NCBI GenBank assembly: GCA_014730005.1
Contig: WJIY01000021.1
Location: 1-32,291, forward strand
Length of the DNA stretch: 32,291 bases
DNA from: Candidatus Babelota bacterium
GTDB lineage: Bacteria; Babelota; Babeliae; Babelales; UASB340
Direction of reading: 5' to 3'
In this document: piece by piece, positions 25,388 to 31,892 of the stretch
Numbering within the stretch: position 1 is the first letter of the stretch
Layout: every line of letters starts with the position of its first letter
The notes under the pieces: model-generated
Database searches by the model: none
Told to the model about the DNA's origin: nothing
The model's input: only the letters and a program-made list of their open reading frames with translations
Position numbers and translations under genes: made by a program

Positions 25388-28300
25388 ATGATTTTTAAAA
25401 AAATATTTTATTTTTTTTCTTTATTAACTTTGTTATTAAATATAACTATTTATGAACAAACACTAAATTCACAGACTGCAAAACTTTTAAGAATTACAAA
25501 TGATACAGAATATCAAATATTATTTGAAGAAAGTGTTATTGTTCCTCCACGTAAAACTCTTTCAAGTGCACCTTTACCCGCAACAATTCCAAAAGAGCAA
25601 CCTGGAATTTCGATTCAAGGAACAGGAAAAAGAGTAGAACCTTTTTTTACAGGACAGGTTATTGATCTGTATCCGCTTTTGGGGATGGGGTGGGGTTGGT
25701 TAGATGAAGAATATTTACGAGCACAAGTAACAGTTGTTTTTCAAGCAAAAACTGAATCTGATATAAGAATTGCTTTGCATAATAAATTTTCTACTGATCC
25801 TATCTATGTAATTATTATTGGAGGTGATGGTAATACACGTTCTTCGATTTTAAAAAATGGTGTTGTAAAATCAAGTATTACAAGAGATGAAAATCCTGAT
25901 GCGATGGTAAGTATTATAAGGGGACAAGAATCGGGAGCTTACATTCCTTTTTGGATTTGTTTTGATAAAGGTTTAATTTTAGTAGGAAAAGGGTGGCCGG
26001 GAGATAATATTTTTCTTTCTTGGAAAGATCCTAAACCAAATTTATTTATAAATAAAATTGGTTTAGGGAGTGGAAGTCAACAAGTAAGATATACAAATGT
26101 TTTACTTTTGCCACCAGTTATTACTTTTCCTCCAACGGCCTCATATGATAGTATTCCGGTTAAACCTATTGAAGAAAAAAAAGAAGAAGTTCAATTAAGT
26201 TCGGATAAATTTATTCGGTATGGAAGTATTGTAAGAATCAAACATATACAAAGCGATCAAGGTTTAAAAGTTTATGTTCCAACTCCAAAAGTGATAGTTG
26301 CAGGCCAATCAGATTTATGGACTATAAAAGGTCCGCATGGTAAACCAGATTCTTATCGATACGGCGAACAAATTCGATCCGGTTCTGTAATTAGATTAGA
26401 AAATCTACATTCTAAACAAAATTTGAATTTTAAAGAAAATGTTGAGGTTGTAGGACAAGGTGGCATTGGGAATGATTATGATAATTGGATTGTCGATATT
26501 CCTGAAACAAAAAAAGGAAGTATTCTTGAAGTTGGAAAAAATTTTTATTTGATTAATGAACAAACAAAAAAGAATTTAGTTTTTTCAGGAGGATCTTTGG
26601 TTTCAGCATTAGATGTAAAAGATAATTCTGCTTTATGGAAAATCAGTTTTAATCAAGATCCCATTACAAGTATAGATTTACCTACAGGTTCGATAATTGC
26701 ATTGAAAACGAATGAAAATAAATATTTATCAGTTCAACCAAAAGCAACAGATGTTCAAGCTCCTATGCGATATGGTGACAATATTATTTTAAAGAATACT
26801 AAAGATATTATCATTGAGGGGGAATCTAAAATTATAGAACAATATTTAGCAGCTGATGGAGCACAAAGAGTTTTTGCATCACCTAAACAACAACGTTGGA
26901 AAATTTTAAATTTTACTGATCCTAGTTCGTTAGAAGAGATTAGATATGGTGATATTGTTATTTTGCAAACGACGTTTGAAAAATTTTTGGGTAAAATTGA
27001 TAAAGATCAATTAATTCCGGCATTTGAAAAACCTGTAAGAGCAATTTCCTTTGTCATAACTGATCCCCAAAATCCATTGAATCGAAATGTTGTTTTAAAA
27101 GGAGATAAGGTTGCTTTTGAATCTATTGGAAGATCATATATAAGCAATTTGATTGGAACAACTATTTCTTTGAAACAATACATTGGTACAAATGAAATTT
27201 GGGAAATTATAAAAGAAGGGGAAGAAATAAAAGGAGAAGTATCTAGAGTTTTAGTGGATCCAAAAAATTCTTCTAGCCAAAATTTTGCTTCGAGATTTAG
27301 AGTTTTACGATCTGGTGAAGAAATTGGTTTGCAGTCAATGTTTAATAATAAAAATCTTACATCCTCTAAAAAATATGGATGGGAATTGATTACACAAAAG
27401 TCAGATTTATTTTATAAAAATGATAAATCGCAAAAATTTCTTATTCAAAAAATAGGCGAAGATTATTTTTTAGTTAGCTTATCAACAAATGGTGTTATAG
27501 ATTATGAGGGTAAAACAGGGAGTTTAGGAAAACCTAATAAATATACTGCTAATACAATTTTTAAATTAGAGATTATTTCAAAACCAGATATTGAGATATT
27601 GGAGGCAACATATGGAACATCCCAGAAGGTTTATAATGTTGCAAATATTGTGCAAAGTTTAGTTGATGGATCTAAGTTAATCATTCCTGCGGGTCAAAAA
27701 AGTAAAGTTGATCTTTTTGGTGATCCTACAAGAGGTGAGGAAAAAGTATTAAATATTACATATAAAAAAATAGATCAAGATTTAACAAAAATAGCTATTA
27801 CAGATAATGAACCGTTAATGCTGGGAATTCAAGATGAATTTGCAAAAACGGGGATAGTTAATTTTTCTTCTGGAACAAATGGAGTTTATTTTTGGTTGCC
27901 ATATTCTTTTCGAGTTGCAGGGAGAGGAACTGTTTCATTTTTAACAAACGCAATTGATGATTTATACATTGCTTTTAGTGATAGTGCGGAGCCTGTTTGG
28001 GGAACAGATAAAGAATTTTATGAGATTGGGATAGGTGTAAAAAATAATTCTGAAATTGTGTTACGTAAAAAACATAAATCAAATCAACTATCTTATGCTT
28101 CCACCCCAGATGTTATTTCAAGTGATGGTAAATTTCAAAAATATTGGGTAAGTGTAAATAATGGCATTGTTCTTGTTGGGAAGGGTGAAATAGGACAAGG
28201 ATTGTTACTTGCATATAAAGATTTGGACTCTATATTAAATATTAATACTATTGGTGTTAGTAATGGTGAAAAAGCTGTTGAGTATAAAGAGTTTAATTTT

Positions 28301-29893
28301 GCACCACCAGTAGATATTGGAAATCCGCCAGATCTTTTTGAGGAATATCAAAAAAAATATCAAACTTTTTTAGAAAGTTCACGTAAGTTAATATTTTTAA
28401 CACCTTTTACATATTGGTTTTTTCATCAAGATTCAAAACAAATTATGATCAAAGATGAAGTGGGTAATCAAAAGGCTATTGCACAAACGGCTAAAAAAGG
28501 AGTGAAGGATTATCCTTTTACAATTACTATTAATGCTGCTGGTGATCCTATTCCTCAATTAGAATGGCAACCTGAAGAAACTGGATTGCGAAAGGGTTTA
28601 AAATTTGGAGGAGCAATGCTTTCTTCTGTTAGCGGAGCTGCAGGCGCTATTCCAGATCCTAGAGCACAGGCGGCTGCAGCTGCAGGAATGGCTGTAGGTG
28701 AGGTTGCACAAATAACTTCACAGATGCTGGGTGGAACAGTTGAAGGAATTCGAACTGAAGCATATGTTAGAAAAACACCAGCTGCTTATTCTGATCCTGA
28801 AATTGCAGCAAATAATCAAAGAATTCAAGCTTTAATGGCAAATATTCGCAAAGTTAATCCTCAAAATTCGGCACATTTTAAATATATGATTGATTTATAC
28901 CGTGAACTAATTTTATTAATTGTTAGTCCAGATAATGTTGATGATGTATTAAAAGATCAGATATTTAATGATTTAAGAAATTTAATAAAATATCATACAA
29001 CGCATTCACCTGAAACTTATAATTCATTAATAAATATGTTGTTAAAAGCACATAATAATAGATTTTTATTTACACTAAGAGGAGATGAAACAAAAAGAAA
29101 TTATATTTTTGCAGGTATAAATGATGTTGCAAAAACTTTGTTTCGATCCGAAAATGAGTTTGAAATAGAAGAGCTTTTAGGTGAATATTTATGGTTAAAG
29201 CAGGAGCTGCCTGAAGCTGGTAATGGTTCGATAACATTTAAAGTGAATGGAGAAAAAGATGTCTTTGTGGCATTTAGTTCGGAAGTTGGTAAAGTTCGTG
29301 ATACACAAAAAACTATACCTATGTATGAATTAATAATTGGTACCAGAAATAATACTGCAAGTATTTTTAGATTAGAGAATAAAGGTTTTGAAATTCCAGG
29401 TGCTATTATTGCTGCCAATGTTAAACCAAAAGCTGTTCTTGAATTGGGCAAATATAGAAAATTTTGGTTTAGTATAACAACGAGCAAAATTGATGGTAAA
29501 AAAAGAGCTGTTTTATCATTTGGACATGATGATATGAGAAAGGAAAATACATTGCTTGAATGGACTGATACTCAGCCTTTTGAAAATATTAAATATGTGG
29601 GTATAGGTAGTTGGGAATCATTGTTTTCAATAAAAGATATCAAAATTGGACCTCCGGTAGGACAAATTTATGAACAAGATATGTTTCCTATTTGGCAGGG
29701 TGCACGTGAAGGAGCTCCCCCTTATTCTAAATGGATTGAGCATTGGAAACAGATACAAGTACAAACAGCTAAAACTAAAACAGATGAATTAAAATCCAGT
29801 TCAATGAAACAAGAAAATCAAATAGCAACTGTTGCAAAAAATATTTTGGAAAAAATTTGGGATAATATTTTTCCAAAATATTATCAAAGTTAG
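25388..29893 (+). CDS. Giant secreted protein with three farnesoic-acid-O-methyltransferase-type domains, MIR-like repeats and a DUF3395-like module
   Basis: CAGGAGG precedes the ATG of a 1501-residue frame with leader MIFKKIFYFFSLLTLLLNIT. Residues 90-245 match the Methyltransf_FA (PF12248) pattern: DIRIALHN, YVIIIGGDGNTRSSI, FWICFDKGLILVGKGWPG, FLSWKDPKPN. Two weaker copies follow at about 820-975 (YWVSVNNGIVLVGKGEIGQG) and 1275-1425 (DVFVAFSSEVG, YELIIGTRNNTASIF, KFWFSITTS). Between copies 1 and 2, residues 270-730 hold repeats of the form IRYGDIVILQTTFEKFL, typical of MIR/beta-trefoil modules. Residues 733-813 (ILEATYG ... LVDGSKLIIP ... GEEKVLNITYK) resemble DUF3395 of DnaJC11. Residues 1066-1125 are Gly/Ala-rich and hydrophobic. 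Despite its name, PF12248 is not proven to be an enzyme and probably binds ligands. The target is unknown. Confidence 0.82.
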   Translation: MIFKKIFYFFSLLTLLLNITIYEQTLNSQTAKLLRITNDTEYQILFEESVIVPPRKTLSSAPLPATIPKEQPGISIQGTGKRVEPFFTGQVIDLYPLLGMGWGWLDEEYLRAQVTVVFQAKTESDIRIALHNKFSTDPIYVIIIGGDGNTRSSILKNGVVKSSITRDENPDAMVSIIRGQESGAYIPFWICFDKGLILVGKGWPGDNIFLSWKDPKPNLFINKIGLGSGSQQVRYTNVLLLPPVITFPPTASYDSIPVKPIEEKKEEVQLSSDKFIRYGSIVRIKHIQSDQGLKVYVPTPKVIVAGQSDLWTIKGPHGKPDSYRYGEQIRSGSVIRLENLHSKQNLNFKENVEVVGQGGIGNDYDNWIVDIPETKKGSILEVGKNFYLINEQTKKNLVFSGGSLVSALDVKDNSALWKISFNQDPITSIDLPTGSIIALKTNENKYLSVQPKATDVQAPMRYGDNIILKNTKDIIIEGESKIIEQYLAADGAQRVFASPKQQRWKILNFTDPSSLEEIRYGDIVILQTTFEKFLGKIDKDQLIPAFEKPVRAISFVITDPQNPLNRNVVLKGDKVAFESIGRSYISNLIGTTISLKQYIGTNEIWEIIKEGEEIKGEVSRVLVDPKNSSSQNFASRFRVLRSGEEIGLQSMFNNKNLTSSKKYGWELITQKSDLFYKNDKSQKFLIQKIGEDYFLVSLSTNGVIDYEGKTGSLGKPNKYTANTIFKLEIISKPDIEILEATYGTSQKVYNVANIVQSLVDGSKLIIPAGQKSKVDLFGDPTRGEEKVLNITYKKIDQDLTKIAITDNEPLMLGIQDEFAKTGIVNFSSGTNGVYFWLPYSFRVAGRGTVSFLTNAIDDLYIAFSDSAEPVWGTDKEFYEIGIGVKNNSEIVLRKKHKSNQLSYASTPDVISSDGKFQKYWVSVNNGIVLVGKGEIGQGLLLAYKDLDSILNINTIGVSNGEKAVEYKEFNFAPPVDIGNPPDLFEEYQKKYQTFLESSRKLIFLTPFTYWFFHQDSKQIMIKDEVGNQKAIAQTAKKGVKDYPFTITINAAGDPIPQLEWQPEETGLRKGLKFGGAMLSSVSGAAGAIPDPRAQAAAAAGMAVGEVAQITSQMLGGTVEGIRTEAYVRKTPAAYSDPEIAANNQRIQALMANIRKVNPQNSAHFKYMIDLYRELILLIVSPDNVDDVLKDQIFNDLRNLIKYHTTHSPETYNSLINMLLKAHNNRFLFTLRGDETKRNYIFAGINDVAKTLFRSENEFEIEELLGEYLWLKQELPEAGNGSITFKVNGEKDVFVAFSSEVGKVRDTQKTIPMYELIIGTRNNTASIFRLENKGFEIPGAIIAANVKPKAVLELGKYRKFWFSITTSKIDGKKRAVLSFGHDDMRKENTLLEWTDTQPFENIKYVGIGSWESLFSIKDIKIGPPVGQIYEQDMFPIWQGAREGAPPYSKWIEHWKQIQVQTAKTKTDELKSSSMKQENQIATVAKNILEKIWDNIFPKYYQS
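29840..29882 (+). terminator. Hairpin within the last codons of the 1501-residue gene
   Basis: AATATTTTGGAAAAA (29840-29854) pairs with TTTTTCCAAAATATT (29868-29882), a 15-bp stem with a 13-nt loop that ends nine bases before the stop codon's last two bases region (stop 29891-29893). A T-rich run, CATTTTTTATTT, follows shortly after the stop. It may be a terminator placed inside the coding end, as at the LolC/E gene, although the AT-rich stem could be partly coincidence. Confidence 0.4.
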
Positions 29894-29907
29894 AAATCAT
29901 TTTTTAT

Positions 29908-30720
29908 TTAGAAAGGGTTGCTATGTTCGGCTGCCGATAAAAATAAATCGGCAATTTTTTTAAATTCTTCTTCTGATTTTTTTTTCAATAAATCTTTGAT
30001 TAATGTATTTTGAATTAAATATTGATGTATAAAAGTCCAATGAATACATTTATCGTTTGAAAAACGTTTAGAGCAATCTATAACATCTTTAATTTGATTA
30101 TAAGGATCGTCTAGTTTTGAATTATTTGAAGTAAGCGAAGCTAAGATAATTAGATGGGTTAATGTATTTTGATAATCCTCTTTATATATATAGTGTCTTA
30201 AGGAACTAATTAAAACTCTGGGTAAATATGTATTATTAGCAATACGTTCTTTATTTGTAATTAAATTATCAATTTCCTTTTTTTTCAATATATATATACG
30301 TTTATATTGATCTTGTGTGTCCAATAGTTTTTGAATTTCTTTGTTATTTATCATCGAGGTAAGCAAATTGAGTAAACGATAATTTATTTGTTCATTTAAT
30401 ATCTCCGTTAGTTCGTTAATTTGTGATTTGGGATCTTTTAGTTCAATTTTTTGTTGATTTGCTAAAAACAAGATTTGATTTAAATTTTGCACAGTATGAA
30501 AATCATCATTTTTCGCATAATGAATAATACTTTCAATTAGGTTAGAACTTATTGAATCACTTATACGTGAATCATATGGCTTTAAAAGGTTATAATTTTG
30601 TGCCAAATTAGATATGTATTCTTGATGCATAATTATAGAAAATACTTTTAATGGCATAAATAAATTGATGCTTATTAAAATTATTAAAACAGTTTTTTGA
30701 ATTTTTTTTAAATTTTTCAT
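29908..30720 (-). CDS. Secreted helical protein of unknown function
   Basis: The 270-residue frame has a leader, MKNLKKIQKTVLIILISINL, ending near LKVFS. The mature protein is helical and polar, with a repeated look in two parts (ESIIHYAKNDDFHTVQNLNQIL and SSLRHYIYKEDYQNTLTHLIIL), which could be distant helical-hairpin repeats. No Shine-Dalgarno is visible before the ATG (CTTAAAATTAAATT), unlike most genes here, so expression may be low or the start uncertain. It converges on the 1501-residue gene with a 14-base gap. The family is not recognised. Confidence 0.7.
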   Translation of the reverse strand: MKNLKKIQKTVLIILISINLFMPLKVFSIIMHQEYISNLAQNYNLLKPYDSRISDSISSNLIESIIHYAKNDDFHTVQNLNQILFLANQQKIELKDPKSQINELTEILNEQINYRLLNLLTSMINNKEIQKLLDTQDQYKRIYILKKKEIDNLITNKERIANNTYLPRVLISSLRHYIYKEDYQNTLTHLIILASLTSNNSKLDDPYNQIKDVIDCSKRFSNDKCIHWTFIHQYLIQNTLIKDLLKKKSEEEFKKIADLFLSAAEHSNPF

Positions 30721-30888
30721 AATTTAATTTTAAGATTTTTAAGATATTTTTTACAATAGTTTAAAATAATTGTGTATTTTTAAAAGAAATAAAATTTTTA
30801 TTAAAAATAAAACGATTGATAGTTTTTTAAAATTGAATTCGTTTTTAAGTGTTAATTTATTATGCAATGTAATGTAAATTGAAATTAA

Positions 30889-30905
30889 TAACGCGAGTTC
30901 GATAA
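30889..30905 (+). repeat. Outermost inverted repeat, left
   Basis: TAACGCGAGTTCGATAA is the imperfect reverse complement (14 of 17) of the copy at 31866-31882. CG-containing 17-mers are rare in this DNA, which argues against pure chance, but the match is short. Confidence 0.4.
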
Positions 30906-31043
30906 CTGATAATCTCAAAAAAATCTATTCTACAAGCCCTTAGATGCAGTTTTACCTTTCCGTCATTCCGAGTTATTTTTGCTTTGCAAAATCGTATCAA
31001 AAGATTATCCCTCTTATCCCACATAGCTTTAGCAAAGTAGGAA

Positions 31044-31205
31044 ATGGCCACCATAGTTTACTGGTCAAACATAGTGTTCTTGCAAACAATAGAAGCGGCG
31101 GTGGATGTATCACAAGGAATATGGTGTTTGCAAATCACTCAAGGTAACTATGCATTACCCACCTATTTTACTAATCCAATGCAGGCTTGGAATAAAAAGA
31201 GATAA
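31044..31205 (+). pseudogene. Small reading frame or gene remnant (53 codons) in the left part of the element
   Basis: Translated from the ATG at 31044 the frame reads MATIVYWSNIVFLQ... and ends NYALPTYFTNPMQAWNKKR. It is too short for the supplied track. The nearest upstream signal is GTAGGAA touching the ATG, too close for a normal Shine-Dalgarno. Its last 20 or so codons match a remnant on the opposite strand in the right part of the element (DYALPTSFANLKRA), so some selection or common descent at protein or DNA level is visible. It may be the tail of a once longer gene. No family is recognised. Confidence 0.35.
31147..31205 (+). repeat. Middle inverted repeat, left (diverged)
   Basis: ACTATGCATTACCCAC is an exact 16-base inverted match to 31802-31817, and the following TTTTACTAAT and GGCTTGG-AATAAAAAGA parallel TTTTGCTAAT and AGCTTAGG-AAAAAGA on the other side. 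The arms diverge with distance from the 16-mer, so they are older than the inner arms. Confidence 0.55.
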
Positions 31206-31244
31206 TTAGTAAAGTTTATTTTTTAAATTATTATTTTGTAGAAA

Positions 31245-31329
31245 CTACTACTCCGTTCGCCCTGCCTGCGCGTCGAAGCCTTGGCGAAGACGTGAGGGAG
31301 CCCGTCGTAGTCGGGCGAGTCGAATGGGT
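31245..31329 (+). repeat. Inner GC-rich inverted repeat, left (85 nt)
   Basis: The 85 bases from CTACTACTCCGTTCGCC to GTCGAATGGGT are the exact reverse complement of 31659-31754 once an 11-nt indel is removed. It ends 32 bases before the nuclease ATG, so a transcript would start with, or contain, one half of a very stable hairpin. Confidence 0.9.
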
Positions 31330-31361
31330 CTTGTTTAAATGAATATGGAATAAATATTAAA

Positions 31362-31751
31362 ATGCTAAATTTTTATGTGTACATTTTAAAATGTTGTGAT
31401 GGTTCTTATTATACAGGCCATACCGATAATATTGAAAAAAGACTTTCTGAACATGTTGCTGGTTCTATAAAATGTTATACAAGCAATAAGTTACCAGTAA
31501 AGTTAGTATTTATGGAAAACTTTTCATCCAGATATGAAGCATTGTGCGCCGAACGAAAAATTAAGAAATGGACTAAAAAGAAAAAAGAAATTTTAATTAC
31601 TAAAGGTTGGAAAGCAATGGAAGGAATTAATGCAAAACTAAGAAAAACATATAATAAAACCCATTCGACTCGCCCGACTTCGCTAAGGCTACGACGGGCT
31701 CCCTCACGTCTTCGCCAAGGCTTCGACGCGCAGGCAGGGCGAACGGAGTAG
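31362..31751 (+). CDS. GIY-YIG nuclease (UPF0213/YhbQ-like) with repeat-encoded tail
   Basis: Residues 3-85 are a single GIY-YIG domain of the small UPF0213 type: FYVYILKCCDGSYYTGHT (4-21), Arg27 in EKRLSEH, and the metal-binding Glu64 in LCAERKIKKWTKKKK. These nucleases cut DNA using one metal ion; the cellular role of the single-domain type is unsettled. The natural domain ends near residue 98. The remaining 30 residues (THSTRPTSLRL ... RQGFDAQAGRTE) are encoded by the right GC-rich arm and even the TAG stop lies in it, so the tail is a by-product of repeat insertion or expansion. The Shine-Dalgarno is weak (GGAA at a distance). It is likely the driver or passenger of the surrounding element. 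Confidence 0.88.
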   Translation: MLNFYVYILKCCDGSYYTGHTDNIEKRLSEHVAGSIKCYTSNKLPVKLVFMENFSSRYEALCAERKIKKWTKKKKEILITKGWKAMEGINAKLRKTYNKTHSTRPTSLRLRRAPSRLRQGFDAQAGRTE

Positions 31752-31754
31752 TAG
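31659..31754 (-). repeat. Inner GC-rich inverted repeat, right (96 nt)
   Basis: It runs from ACCCATTCGACTCGCC to CGGAGTAGTAG. It is identical in reverse complement to 31245-31329 except for 11 extra bases, TTCGCTAAGGC, at 31679-31689. It overlaps codons 100-129 and the stop of the GIY-YIG gene. Confidence 0.9.
31679..31728 (+). repeat. Two 18-nt direct repeats within the right arm
   Basis: TTCGCTAAGGCTACGACG (31679-31696) and TTCGCCAAGGCTTCGACG (31711-31728) match at 16 of 18 positions. The left arm has the second unit whole but lacks the first 11 bases of the first unit, which explains the only difference between the arms. Confidence 0.7.
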
Positions 31755-31756
31755 GA

Positions 31757-31817
31757 TTATTTATTTCTTTTTCCTAAGCTCTTTTCAAATTAGCAAAAGA
31801 TGTGGGTAATGCATAGT
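31757..31817 (-). repeat. Middle inverted repeat, right (diverged)
   Basis: GTGGGTAATGCATAGT (31802-31817) is the exact reverse complement of the left copy; similarity fades towards the inner arm. TCAAGGTAA occurs next to both copies in the same direction, an unexplained detail. Confidence 0.5.
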
Positions 31818-31851
31818 CAAGGTAAGTGGATTTATAGATATGCAATTTATT
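31774..31851 (-). pseudogene. Remnant reading frame matching the 53-codon ORF
   Basis: Between an upstream TGA and a TAG at 31774-31776, the minus strand reads a short open stretch ending STYLDYALPTSFANLKRA. It has no usable start but parallels the end of the left-side ORF (NYALPTYFTNPMQA), so it appears to be a decayed copy. Confidence 0.35.
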
Positions 31852-31865
31852 TCATTGCAAAATAA

Positions 31866-31882
31866 TTATCGAGTTTGCGTTA
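31866..31882 (-). repeat. Outermost inverted repeat, right
   Basis: TTATCGAGTTTGCGTTA mirrors 30889-30905 with three mismatches, all G-A or C-T type. It lies ten bases before the stop of the next minus-strand gene, so the element, if real, ends just at that gene's 3' end. Confidence 0.4.
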
Positions 31883-31892
31883 AATAAATGTT

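Larger units (their letters stand above)
30721..31361. other. Intergenic region and left half of the GIY-YIG inverted-repeat element
   Basis: The first 170 bp is plain AT-rich leader of the minus-strand gene. From 30889 the character changes: it holds the outermost 17-nt inverted repeat, a stretch of higher GC with TTCCGTCATTCCGAG (resembling dispersed palindromic repeats), a 53-codon reading frame, the outer arm and the GC-rich inner arm. The opposing ORF-track entries 30860-31054 and 30944-31147 run through these repeats and are not accepted as genes. Confidence 0.6.
30889..31882 (+). mobile_element. Candidate nested inverted-repeat element carrying a GIY-YIG nuclease
   Basis: Three nested inverted repeats centre on the nuclease gene: an outermost 17-nt pair (14 of 17 matching), a middle pair with 16 identical bases extending into about 60 diverged bases, and an inner pair of 85 and 96 nt that is identical apart from one indel. 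The inner arms are strongly GC-rich in an AT-rich chromosome. The spacing is asymmetric (242 bp on the left, 48 bp on the right between outer and middle repeats). No transposase is present and no target-site duplication was identified. The element boundaries are therefore inferred; homing or gene conversion by the nuclease, or mobilisation in trans, are possible. Confidence 0.5.

Noticed and set aside
30860-31147. Two opposing ORFs of the track (64 and 67 aa) left of the GIY-YIG gene
   Set aside because: They overlap each other on opposite strands, lack Shine-Dalgarno sites and run through repeat-like sequence; they look like translations of dispersed repeats.
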